From the NCBI GenBank assembly GCA_902766255.1, contig CACXCS010000036.1, positions 1 to 36,216 on the forward strand: a DNA stretch of 36,216 nt, given 5' to 3'. Under the pieces are notes generated by a model, which was not told the origin of the DNA, ran no database searches, and was given only the letters and a program-made list of their open reading frames with translations. Source of the DNA: an uncultured Bacteroidia bacterium (GTDB lineage Bacteria; Bacteroidota; Bacteroidia; Bacteroidales; UBA932). Positions 7,220-14,817 of the stretch are shown here, in pieces. Made by a program: the position numbers and the translations under genes. Numbering within the stretch: the stretch's first letter is position 1; every line of letters begins with the position of its first letter.

Positions 7220-8773
7220 TTATCTTATGTACGGGACGCGGTCGAGAAAACGGAATGCCGCAGCTTCGGAAATGTGTTCTGGAAGTATATCCGGGACATT
7301 CTGAAGATCGGCTATTGTTCTGGCTACTTTTATAATACGGAAGTATGCCCTCAAAGACAGGTTCAGTTTTTCCATAAGAGATGTCAGTAGTTCGCTGCAG
7401 TTTTGGTCAAGCGGGCAGAAGCGTTCTATGAGTTTGTTGTCCATCTCGGCGTTGGTGTAGATCCCTTCCGACTTGAAACGGCTCTGCTGTATTGCCCTGG
7501 CAGCGGCCACCCTTGCCGCCACGGTTGAGCTGGTTTCCCTCGGTCCCGCCCCTCCCGTTTTTTTGAGACGCGAGAGTTCCAGTGCCGACAAACAGGGCAC
7601 AAGTAGCTGTATATCAATACGATCCATAATCGGCCCACTCAAGCGGGCAAGGTAATTGAGCCGCTGCGTAGGTGTACAAGTACAGCGCTCCCCCACTCCC
7701 CAGTATCCGCAAGGGCAGGGGTTGGAGGCCAGCACCAGCATGAAGGACGATGGGTATTCGACCTTCGTTTTGAGACGCGAAATGGTAACTTTCCGGTCTT
7801 CCATAGGGCCCCGGAGCGCCTCGATGATGCTGCGCGGCATTTGTGCAGCCTCGTCCAGGAACAGCACACCGTTGTGGGCCAGGCTGACCTCTCCTGGAAT
7901 TATGTTGTCACCTGCTCCGCCGCCAATTATTGCCGCCTGCGACGCCGAATAGTGCGGCGCACGGAAAGGCCTTGCTCCCATAAGTCCGCAGCGCAGGTTG
8001 CCCTTGCCGGCAATGCTGAAAATCTTAGATGTCATAAGGCTTTCCTCCCTCGTCATTGGCGGCAAAATGCCACCCATGGCCTTTGCAAGCGAGCTTTTGC
8101 CCGATCCGGGCGGGCCTATCATTATAACATTGTGTCCCCCTGCCGCGGCAATCTCGACGCCCCGTTTGGCTCCCTCCTGGCCTATGATGTCGGAAAAGTC
8201 GGGTACGCCGAGGGAGCGCCCGTGCACCTTGGCAGAAACACCACTGACCAGAAGGTCGTCGCAAAGGTCACCGGACAATATGCGGACAACATCATCCAGA
8301 GTGCGCACGCCGTATACTTGCCCCTGTTGCAGTTCCGCCGCCTCTATTGCAGACTCCTGAGGGAGGATTATTCCTTCCAGGCCCGCCAGCACTGCGAGTT
8401 CCGCGAATGGCAGGGCTCCGGGGATGTCCCTGACACTGCCGTCGAGGCCCAGCTCTCCCATCATCAGGAAGTTGCCGGCCTGGGGCATGTCACGCTGGCC
8501 AGAAGCGGCTATTATGCCGATGGCTATAGGCAGGTCGTAGCCGCTGCCGTTCTTATGCAGATCGGCCGGGGCCAGATTGATGACTATGCGCTTGCCCGGA
8601 ATGGAGTATCCAAGTGCCTGCAGGGCCGTGGTGGTGCGCAGAAGGCTCTCTTTTACAGCCACATCCGCCAATCCGACGAGGTGTATTCCGACTCCGCTGT
8701 CGATATTGACCTCGACGCTGACCTTTACCGCATCCACTCCTACACATTTGGCTCCGTAAACTTGTATCAGCAT
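7220..8773 (-). CDS. YifB/ComM family Mg-chelatase-like AAA+ ATPase
   Basis: 517 aa. Order of parts: a Lon-protease-like N-terminal domain (about 20-140), a Mg-chelatase AAA+ domain with Walker A GPPGSGKSS and Walker B LFLDEAAQ, and a C-terminal helical domain with the NPCPCGYWG cysteine motif. The family member ComM is a helicase that drives branch migration during natural transformation; whether this protein does the same here is not shown. The ATG at 8773 begins MLIQVYGAKCVGVDA, the family N-terminus; 70 in-frame codons upstream overlap the previous gene and are not used. Only one base (TGA-T-ATG) separates it from the upstream lipoprotein gene, so they share an mRNA. Confidence 0.93.
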   Translation of the reverse strand: MLIQVYGAKCVGVDAVKVSVEVNIDSGVGIHLVGLADVAVKESLLRTTTALQALGYSIPGKRIVINLAPADLHKNGSGYDLPIAIGIIAASGQRDMPQAGNFLMMGELGLDGSVRDIPGALPFAELAVLAGLEGIILPQESAIEAAELQQGQVYGVRTLDDVVRILSGDLCDDLLVSGVSAKVHGRSLGVPDFSDIIGQEGAKRGVEIAAAGGHNVIMIGPPGSGKSSLAKAMGGILPPMTREESLMTSKIFSIAGKGNLRCGLMGARPFRAPHYSASQAAIIGGGAGDNIIPGEVSLAHNGVLFLDEAAQMPRSIIEALRGPMEDRKVTISRLKTKVEYPSSFMLVLASNPCPCGYWGVGERCTCTPTQRLNYLARLSGPIMDRIDIQLLVPCLSALELSRLKKTGGAGPRETSSTVAARVAAARAIQQSRFKSEGIYTNAEMDNKLIERFCPLDQNCSELLTSLMEKLNLSLRAYFRIIKVARTIADLQNVPDILPEHISEAAAFRFLDRVPYIR

Positions 8774-8774
8774 A

Positions 8775-9971
8775 TCATTCACCGATTTGCACGGACACTC
8801 CCGAAAGGAAGCCGTGAATGTTGTACCTGAGAGTATCTCCCTTGAATGCAAAGTACGGCAGCGCACCGGGACGCCGGGGAGTGAGCACTGCAGCCAGCTC
8901 ACCACCTGCAATGCAGGCGCAATGACGGTTGAAAAAAAAGCAGTCTTCCCATCCAGGGCGCGGCAAATCGAAGGAGTATACATTATCCTCCGGACCGATG
9001 TAACAGAGGTCTCCTCTACCCGGCAGGCTTTTGAATCCCCCTTCCCAACCGATGCCGAAGCCGCTGCGGCCGAAGCGATGGTCGTGATAACGGCCTATCA
9101 CCGCCGGGAGGCCGTCGTAGAGCAGGATTTCGCCCTCCTCCCAAAATATCGAGCCGCTTTGCGATATATTAACTTTGGAGCCTCCCCAATCCATATAGCT
9201 TACTCCCGAAAGATTGTACAGCACACCCGTAACTCCGTCTATCCTCTTGATATCCAGGAACGTAGCCGAAGGTATGGACATTAGCAGCCGGGACTTTCCG
9301 TCCTCTACCATGTATGCAGCGTTGGCCCCGGGAGAAGTGGTTTTGTAAGCGAAGCATACTGTCCGGCCGTCAAGATAAACAGCTCCGGTGGGGCCGTATG
9401 TACACGAGCCGAAGCCGCCCAGCAACAGGGCAGCATCGGTTTTAAGCACTACTTCTCCGTTCCTGCGGTACGAAAACCACCTGGCCGATGGACCAAGGCC
9501 CACGGTATGCAACACTCCCCCGACAGGGAGAATTCCGGAGAGTATTTCCCTCTCCTGCCAGCTGGCAAGCTGTATTCCGTTGCACTTTACAAGGGTATGG
9601 GAGAAGCTGGAGTATTCGGAATACAAATCCCTGCCTATTATATGGTTGCGGTCCGGGGAAGGGCTTATGCCATTGGATGGACCGGCAGGAAGGTCCAGAA
9701 GCAAGTTTGCACCCTTGTAGAACTTTAAAGTGCAGGCGGTTGCGCCGTAAGCCGTATCCCTCTGCCAGTCATAGTCTGGCGGAAAAGATACGGCTGATAC
9801 GTAGAACGTGGTATCGGGAACGGACGGCTCCGGAGAGGGGACATCCTTTTTGCCCGGGGTGCGTCGCATGGCCTGATGCTCGAAGATACGCGGGCGGCCC
9901 AAAGGCAGTTCGGTATCAAGCAGGGAGCAGGCGCAACATATAAGCAGAGGAGGCAGAAGCAGAAGTTTCAT
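8775..9971 (-). CDS. Putative lipoprotein of unknown function, beta-rich
   Basis: 398 aa, family not recognised. The signal MKLLLLPPLLICCACS ends in a lipobox cysteine, so it is an envelope lipoprotein. The ATG at 9971 is chosen because the upstream TTG in frame is part of the probable -7 box. The body is rich in glycine, aromatic residues and short strand-like segments (for example GGFGSCTYGPTGAVYLDG and repeated LY/GR pairs), compatible with a beta-propeller, but this is inference. It is first in an operon with yifB (1-base gap), an odd partner for a surface protein. Confidence 0.82.
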   Translation of the reverse strand: MKLLLLPPLLICCACSLLDTELPLGRPRIFEHQAMRRTPGKKDVPSPEPSVPDTTFYVSAVSFPPDYDWQRDTAYGATACTLKFYKGANLLLDLPAGPSNGISPSPDRNHIIGRDLYSEYSSFSHTLVKCNGIQLASWQEREILSGILPVGGVLHTVGLGPSARWFSYRRNGEVVLKTDAALLLGGFGSCTYGPTGAVYLDGRTVCFAYKTTSPGANAAYMVEDGKSRLLMSIPSATFLDIKRIDGVTGVLYNLSGVSYMDWGGSKVNISQSGSIFWEEGEILLYDGLPAVIGRYHDHRFGRSGFGIGWEGGFKSLPGRGDLCYIGPEDNVYSFDLPRPGWEDCFFFNRHCACIAGGELAAVLTPRRPGALPYFAFKGDTLRYNIHGFLSGVSVQIGE

Positions 9972-9986
9972 AGCGTTGGTTTTTGG

Positions 9987-9994
9987 CAAAGAAA
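9987..9994 (-). promoter_or_regulatory. Possible -7 box of the lipoprotein-yifB operon
   Basis: TTTCTTTG followed by C on the minus strand, one mismatch to TAnnTTTG, 15 bases before the ATG at 9971. No clear -33 TTG at the right spacing. Confidence 0.4.
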
Positions 9995-10075
9995 ATCATT
10001 TCCGGCCTAAAAACATCGCCCCAACCTCCATCATTCGTCACATATTTACGATTTTTAAAGAAATTGCTGATTCTT

Positions 10076-11125
10076 TTACCCTGCGTTCCATAACGGAACA
10101 GTGCTGATGATCAGCAGAATGATCAGGGCAACTACGGCAAGGATCCAGAATACCACAATCAGAAGTCCCGGGTGCCATGACGGAGCCCGGAGGCGGAAGA
10201 GCATCAGTATAGAGCTGTAAAGCAGCCAGATAAACGGGAGAGCATACACAACTATCGCCAGAGCCTTGACCCATACAGGCTGAATTATTACCTGGAAGTT
10301 TGTAATCTCGGAAGATATATCTGTAATTACCTCGTTTGCCACGTCGCTGAGCCCCAGCCACTGCCAGCCGAGTATGGCCAGCGCTCCCCCGAACAGGCCT
10401 GAGAATGCTATAATCAACAGCAAAAGGCCGATTATCACTTCCAGGATACGGCCAATTCCGCCCCATACCGGAGCCTTCCCGACCTGGTTGATTGCATCGC
10501 CTACGCGGCCTGCGCCGCTCTCGACATTGCGCCTGATGTTTTCGGCCGAGCCGTCCTCACCCCGGAGTTCCCATTTCTGCCGGGCGGTTCTGGCTGCAGG
10601 CATGGCAATCCAGAGTACTACGTACACCAGCAGCATAGCCAGCAGGAAACCAGTCCCGACCACCCCGTGGCTTACAATGAACAGCACTATCGGCAAAAGA
10701 ACGAGCACCAGGTAAATAGTGCGTACAATCGCTACGTCAATTCCGGTAAAGGCGGCAAATCCGCTGCACACTCCGGCCACTTTAGCCTTTTCCAAATCGC
10801 GGTAGAGCCTTTTGCGGATACGGGGCGCGGTAGTCTGCGCAGCTCCGCCTGCATCAAGGCGTTCCGCGGCAGGCTCTTCCTCCTCAATCTTTTCGGGGCG
10901 GCCAAGAATTTCAATGATGCTAAGGATATCGTCGGGTGTAACCACGCCGTCGCGCCCTGTGCGCTCAAGCAGAAGCTCAGCCATGCGTTCCTCTATGCCT
11001 TCCATGACCTCGGAACTCTTGTAATATGTTTCCAGCTCGCTCAGATATGCTGAGATTGAGGCGGATGCTCCGGATTCCATGGTGAAAGCATATCCGCCTA
11101 TGCTTACTTTTTCTACCTGGTTCAT
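10076..11125 (-). CDS. PspC-domain membrane protein (long form)
   Basis: 349 aa. The N-terminal about 100 residues are a soluble helical segment with GGYAFTMES and a DDILSIIEILGRPE motif, shared with the shorter PspC protein at 11456. A PspC domain spans about 105-175 (RLYRDLEKAKVAGVCSGFAA and two hydrophobic helices). Two or three more membrane segments follow between 215 and 345. PspC proteins belong to envelope stress circuits of the phage-shock type; a stress role here is family knowledge plus inference. The ATG overlaps the PadR gene stop as ATGA, so expression is coupled to the regulator. Confidence 0.9.
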   Translation of the reverse strand: MNQVEKVSIGGYAFTMESGASASISAYLSELETYYKSSEVMEGIEERMAELLLERTGRDGVVTPDDILSIIEILGRPEKIEEEEPAAERLDAGGAAQTTAPRIRKRLYRDLEKAKVAGVCSGFAAFTGIDVAIVRTIYLVLVLLPIVLFIVSHGVVGTGFLLAMLLVYVVLWIAMPAARTARQKWELRGEDGSAENIRRNVESGAGRVGDAINQVGKAPVWGGIGRILEVIIGLLLLIIAFSGLFGGALAILGWQWLGLSDVANEVITDISSEITNFQVIIQPVWVKALAIVVYALPFIWLLYSSILMLFRLRAPSWHPGLLIVVFWILAVVALIILLIISTVPLWNAG

Positions 11126-11451
11126 CGTTTAAGCATTTCGATTGCCCGTACCATTTCCTGCCAGGCACTGTCCATTTCGGCAAGCTGTGCCCGGCCTTTG
11201 TCGGTTATGCAATAGTACTTGCGGGGAGGGCCCTGGGTGGATTCCTCCCAGCGGTACGAAAGCATGCCCTGGTTTTTCTGACGAATAAGAAGCGGGTAGA
11301 GAGTGCCCTCCACCACTATCATGTCGGCGGCCTTCAACTCCTCGATTATTACCGAGGCGTAGGCCTCGCGCTTGGCCAGGATGCAAAGTATGCAGTATTC
11401 CAGCACACCCTTGCGCATCTGGGAGCGTACATTGTCTGCATTGATCTCCAT
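11122..11451 (-). CDS. PadR family transcriptional regulator
   Basis: 109 aa winged-helix regulator. MRKGVLEYCILCILAKREAY, then a wing region VVEGTLYPLLIRQKNQGMLS and STQGPPRKYYCITDKGRAQL, is the PadR signature. The ATG at 11451 begins MEINADNVRSQMRKG; the longer frame runs into the upstream gene. It sits between two PspC genes, 4 bases after the first and overlapping the second by 4, so it very probably regulates this operon, perhaps its own promoter at 12055. The ligand is unknown. Confidence 0.94.
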   Translation of the reverse strand: MEINADNVRSQMRKGVLEYCILCILAKREAYASVIIEELKAADMIVVEGTLYPLLIRQKNQGMLSYRWEESTQGPPRKYYCITDKGRAQLAEMDSAWQEMVRAIEMLKR

Positions 11452-11455
11452 AGCT

Positions 11456-12007
11456 CTATCGTTTTGAGAATTGGGCCAGGTTTTCGGCTGTCGGGGCAAG
11501 GCCACGGAGCTCGCACTGCTGGGCTGGTGTTTCGGCCTTAGGCTCTGCTATCCAAAGGATTATGTAGAGCCAGAATCCGAGCGAGCCGGCGAACAAAGCG
11601 GCCAGCATTATTATGCGGACCAGGGTGATGTCCACGTCAAAGTAAAGGGCAAGACCCGAGCACACGCCAGCCAGGCGGCTGTTCATGGGGTCCCTGTAGA
11701 GTTTGCGCAGAGGCTTGGCAGCCTCCTCAGGCTGGGGAGCTCCGGGCATCGGGCTGCCATCGGGCATCCCGAGCTGGGAGATAACTTTGTCGACCAGTTT
11801 GATGTCAACTACCCTTTGGCCTGCTGTACCTACTTCAGCAGCAAAGAGTTCGGCGATACGCTCTTCCAGTTCGGCGATGACTTCAGCAGGGCTGTCCTCT
11901 TTGAGGCGGCTCTTGAAAAGGGTTAAGTAGCTATCCAGACGACGGTATGCATCCTCGTCTACAGTGAAACTTCTTCCGCCGATTCCGGCATTGACGACTT
12001 TTTTCAT
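11456..12007 (-). CDS. PspC-domain membrane protein (short form)
   Basis: 183 aa. The N-terminal segment (GGRSFTVDEDAYRRLDSYL, then VIAELEERIAELF) matches the start of the longer PspC protein downstream. The PspC domain lies at about 100-155 (KLYRDPMNSRLAGVCSGLAL, then two membrane helices). It is the first gene of a three-gene operon with PadR and the long PspC protein. It resembles a truncated paralogue in which the extra C-terminal membrane segments are absent. Envelope-stress role by family only. Confidence 0.91.
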   Translation of the reverse strand: MKKVVNAGIGGRSFTVDEDAYRRLDSYLTLFKSRLKEDSPAEVIAELEERIAELFAAEVGTAGQRVVDIKLVDKVISQLGMPDGSPMPGAPQPEEAAKPLRKLYRDPMNSRLAGVCSGLALYFDVDITLVRIIMLAALFAGSLGFWLYIILWIAEPKAETPAQQCELRGLAPTAENLAQFSKR

Positions 12008-12054
12008 TTGCTTGACTGTTAGTATTGTTATTGTTTACAAAATAGTTTCCGACG

Positions 12055-12086
12055 CAAAGATATAAATAATTTTTAATACCTTGCAA
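12055..12086 (-). promoter_or_regulatory. Promoter of the PspC-PadR-PspC operon
   Basis: TATCTTTG followed by C at 12062-12055 and TTG at 12086-12084 on the minus strand, 21 bases apart. The leader to the ATG at 12007 is about 40 bases. Confidence 0.72.
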
Positions 12087-12203
12087 TACAAAGTACATTT
12101 TTTTACAAAAAATTTACTATTCGCATTCCCGACAAAGTGAAAGAGCTCACGAACCGGAGGAACCGGCACAAAAAAAGAGATCGTATGGTCAATTACCTTG
12201 TGA

Positions 12204-12310
12204 GACAGTATAGCTGGTACTCGCAAAAAACTACGGACCTGCGGTCCTATCCCTCCCGTTCACGAGGCCACGGGCGGCCACGGTTTTTTGCGAGTACCAG
12301 CTATACTGTC
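12204..12310. repeat. Fold-back element E1 (perfect 28-bp arms, conserved loop core)
   Basis: Arms 12204-12231 and 12283-12310 are exact reverse complements. The 51-base loop contains, at about 12250-12282, CCCTCCCGTTCAC and then GGCCACGGGCGGCCA, a core found again with few changes in the loop of the element at 30335-30475. The arms of the two elements share no obvious sequence. E1 lies 27 bases after the araD stop and might also act as a transcript end, but lacks a clean T-tract. Confidence 0.93.
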
Positions 12311-12337
12311 AACACGAATCAAATGAGAAGCAGATAA

Positions 12338-13018
12338 CTACTGTCCATAGGTGGCCCCGGGGCCGTGCTTGCGGAAGAAATGCTTATCTTCCAGAAGAGA
12401 ATCACCGGTAGCTTGAGGATTGACCTGAAGAGTCAGAATAGCCATGTGTGCCACCTCCTCCAGTACCTTTGCATGATAAACTGCCTGCGCAGGAGAAGCC
12501 CCCCACGTGAAAGGACCGTGATTCTTAACAAGCACACCGGGAGTATATTCAGGATTCAAACTGGCAAAACGACGTACTATGGCCTTGCCCGTTTCGAGCT
12601 CATAATCACCCTGAACCTGCTCTGACGAAAGACCCTTGGTACAGGGCACGGGGCCCCTGAAATAATCGGCATGGGTTGTGCCCAGGCACGGCAGGTCACG
12701 CCCGGCCTGTGCCCACGCCGTGGCAAAAGTCGAATGTGTGTGCACTATCCCGCCGATATTCGGAAACGCCTTGTACAGAACCAGATGGGTAGGAGTGTCC
12801 GAAGATGGCTTCAGGCGTCCCTCCACGACACGGCCGTCAAGGTCGACTGTAACAAGATCATCCATGGTCAAGGAATCGTAACTCACGCCGCTGGGCTTGA
12901 TCACCACCAGACCGCGCTCGCGGTCAATCCCTGAAGCATTCCCCCAGGTGTATATTACCAGCCCTTGCCGCACCAGCTCCAGGTTGGCCTCCAGAACCTT
13001 CTGCTTTAAATCCTCCAT
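12338..13018 (-). CDS. araD: L-ribulose-5-phosphate 4-epimerase
   Basis: 226 aa class II aldolase-fold zinc enzyme converting L-ribulose 5-phosphate to D-xylulose 5-phosphate, the last step of L-arabinose entry into the pentose phosphate pathway (UlaF does the same in ascorbate use). Zinc ligands H93 and H95 (VHTHS) and H167 (NHGPF) are present, with D118 in THADYF and the catalytic Tyr224 near the end (GATYGQ). SSDTPTHL is the phosphate-binding stretch. The ATG at 13018 begins [15 protein letters not shown] as in enterobacterial AraD; 17 upstream codons are promoter. No araA or araB is beside it, so its partners must be elsewhere. Confidence 0.94.
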   Translation of the reverse strand: MEDLKQKVLEANLELVRQGLVIYTWGNASGIDRERGLVVIKPSGVSYDSLTMDDLVTVDLDGRVVEGRLKPSSDTPTHLVLYKAFPNIGGIVHTHSTFATAWAQAGRDLPCLGTTHADYFRGPVPCTKGLSSEQVQGDYELETGKAIVRRFASLNPEYTPGVLVKNHGPFTWGASPAQAVYHAKVLEEVAHMAILTLQVNPQATGDSLLEDKHFFRKHGPGATYGQ

Positions 13019-13022
13019 GTAG

Positions 13023-13030
13023 CAAAGATA
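13023..13030 (-). promoter_or_regulatory. -7 box of araD
   Basis: TATCTTTG on the minus strand, then CTAC and the araD ATG. With start sites a few bases after the box, the mRNA would be leaderless or nearly so. Confidence 0.62.
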
Positions 13031-13172
13031 ATAAAATTCCCTCACATCCCCTATCGCCCGGCATCCCATGCTTAGATTTCAGCTCACTTAATCGCCACCC
13101 TTCGTCAACATTATCTTTAATCACTAGCAGTCCCCTTACACATAACCCAACACGGAAGCCCCAAAAGGCCAG

Positions 13173-13202
13173 CTGCCACGAAAAGAGGCGAAAGCGTGGC
13201 AG
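13173..13202. repeat. Small hairpin in the araD/sulfatase divergent region
   Basis: CTGCCACG at 13173-13180 pairs exactly with CGTGGCAG at 13195-13202 around a 14-base loop. It lies between two divergent promoters; an operator role is possible but unproven. The rest of this 239-base gap shows nothing else I recognise. Confidence 0.5.
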
Positions 13203-13217
13203 AGGAGGATGGGGTAA

Positions 13218-13248
13218 TTGGAGAATTGGAGCAAAATGCTTATTTTTG
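13218..13248 (+). promoter_or_regulatory. Promoter of the sulfatase-GH27 unit
   Basis: TATTTTTG at 13241-13248 with TTG at 13218-13220, spacing 20. The ATG is at 13258, so the leader is only a few bases. Confidence 0.7.
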
Positions 13249-13257
13249 AAATTGGAT

Positions 13258-14817
13258 ATGACACGGACTGTAACCAGGGTTGCGGCGATGGCACTTCTGC
13301 CGATGGCGGCGGGATGCGCCGTCCAGCCTGAGCGGCCAAACATCATCATTCTTCTTTTCGACGACCTGGGTTACGGCGACCTGGGCTGCTATGGACAGGA
13401 ACTCATCGAAACACCCAACATCGACGCACTCGCACGCAGCGGCTTAGTGTTTACGGACATATACACCGCCGCCCCTCTGTCCGCACCCTCGCGCTGCAGC
13501 ATCATGACCGGCCTGCACACCGGCCACAGCCAGATACGGGGCAATGACGAACGCTGGCCACGCCCCGAAGGTATGGTCCTTGGCGAGGCTGACTGGTACT
13601 TCGACGCTATCCACGAGGACCCCTCGCTCGAGGGCCAGTGGCCACTTGAAGCCGGCTCTCCAACCCTGGCTACCATGATGCGTGATGCCGGTTACACCAC
13701 AGCGATGATAGGCAAATGGGGACTTGGAGGCCCGGGTTCGGGATCCGCTCCCCGCGACTGCGGATTCGACTATTTCTACGGATTCAACTGCCAGATGCTC
13801 GCCCACTCATACTACCCCGACTACCTGTGGGAAAACGAGACCAAAGTATTCACGCGCAATGCCTACATGCCGGTGAACCGCAGGCTGGATCCCGGCGCAG
13901 ACCCCTATGACATACGCAGTTACGACAAATTCAACCAGCAGGACTACTCGTGCGACCTGATGTTCGACAAACTGGACTCCTGGGTTGGCCAGGCGGCCGT
14001 GAGCGGCAAACCTTTTTTGCTGATGTGGACCACCACCGTCCCCCACTCCACCGTACAGGCACCGGAAGCAGAAGTGATGCACTACGTGCACAAGCTAGGC
14101 GAGGCCCCCACCCCCATAACCGACGGCGGATGGTACTATCCTGTACTATATCCGCACTCAGCCTATGCCGCCATGATCACCCACATCGACACCCAGGTAG
14201 GCTTGCTGGTGGAAAAGCTCAAAAAGCTGCAAATCTACGACAACACGCTGATAATCATCACCTCCGACAACGGCCCCGCAGCCAACTCAAACTCCCCTGG
14301 AGAATACTTCAACAGCGGCGGACCCTTCAAGTGCCGCAAAGGCTGGGGCAAGAGCAGCCTGCATGAGGGTGGAATCAGGATGCCCTTCGTGGTAAGCTGG
14401 GGCGGCCGTCTCAAGCCCGGGCGCAGCAGCTACGCAGGCCAGTTTACCGACCTCATGCCCACCCTGGCCGAGCTTGCTGGAGTGAAATCCCCGTCAACCG
14501 ACGGAATATCCTTCGTACCCACCCTGCTGGGCGGCAAACAGCAGCAGCACGATTACCTGTACTGGGAATTCCCTGCCGCAAAAGGCTGGCTCGCCGTTCG
14601 CGAAGGCCCCTGGAAAGGCCTGGTGCAAAACGTAGCGGACGGCGGTGCCCGGATGGAGCTGTACAATCTTGAGGAAGACCCGCGCGAGACTACCGATCTT
14701 TCCTTACAACATCCTGACATAGTGAAACTTATGTGGCAGCGCATAGAGGCTTCCCACTCCCCTGTCCCCAGCGTGAATCCCCACTTTGAATTAGAAATCA
14801 ACTACCCCGAAAAATGA
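13258..14817 (+). CDS. Ser-type sulfatase lipoprotein (family S1), copy 2
   Basis: 519 aa. The ATG at 13258 starts a lipoprotein signal ending MAAGC (Cys20); an earlier in-frame TTG lies inside the promoter. FDDLGYGD lies at about 34-41, the active-site S75-A-P-S-R79 followed by CSIMTG at 80-85, and TSDNGPA later. Conversion of the serine to formylglycine needs an anSME enzyme not seen here. Long stretches match the sulfatase at 5223 (for example GFDYFYGFNCQ and LAHSYYP), so they are recent-looking paralogues that may act on related sulfate positions. Its stop overlaps the GH27 start as ATGA, linking desulfation to glycoside cleavage. Confidence 0.95.
   Translation: MTRTVTRVAAMALLPMAAGCAVQPERPNIIILLFDDLGYGDLGCYGQELIETPNIDALARSGLVFTDIYTAAPLSAPSRCSIMTGLHTGHSQIRGNDERWPRPEGMVLGEADWYFDAIHEDPSLEGQWPLEAGSPTLATMMRDAGYTTAMIGKWGLGGPGSGSAPRDCGFDYFYGFNCQMLAHSYYPDYLWENETKVFTRNAYMPVNRRLDPGADPYDIRSYDKFNQQDYSCDLMFDKLDSWVGQAAVSGKPFLLMWTTTVPHSTVQAPEAEVMHYVHKLGEAPTPITDGGWYYPVLYPHSAYAAMITHIDTQVGLLVEKLKKLQIYDNTLIIITSDNGPAANSNSPGEYFNSGGPFKCRKGWGKSSLHEGGIRMPFVVSWGGRLKPGRSSYAGQFTDLMPTLAELAGVKSPSTDGISFVPTLLGGKQQQHDYLYWEFPAAKGWLAVREGPWKGLVQNVADGGARMELYNLEEDPRETTDLSLQHPDIVKLMWQRIEASHSPVPSVNPHFELEINYPEK

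Larger units (their letters stand above)
12008..12337. other. Intergenic region with operon promoter and fold-back element
   Basis: 330 bases between araD (its 3' end at 12338) and the PspC operon. It holds the PspC promoter, an AT-rich stretch at about 12063-12125, and the fold-back element 12204-12310. Short frames here run through the repeat and are not credible genes. Confidence 0.7.

Noticed and set aside
8774-8983. 70-codon N-terminal extension of YifB
   Set aside because: It overlaps the upstream lipoprotein gene in another frame, and the family N-terminus begins at the ATG at 8773.
12204-12310. E1 as an ordinary terminator of araD
   Set aside because: The loop is too long, there is no T-tract after the arm, and the loop core recurs inside a gene at 30335-30475.
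12137-12337. 66-aa frame through fold-back element E1
   Set aside because: Built from the palindrome arms and loop; no promoter or conserved sequence.
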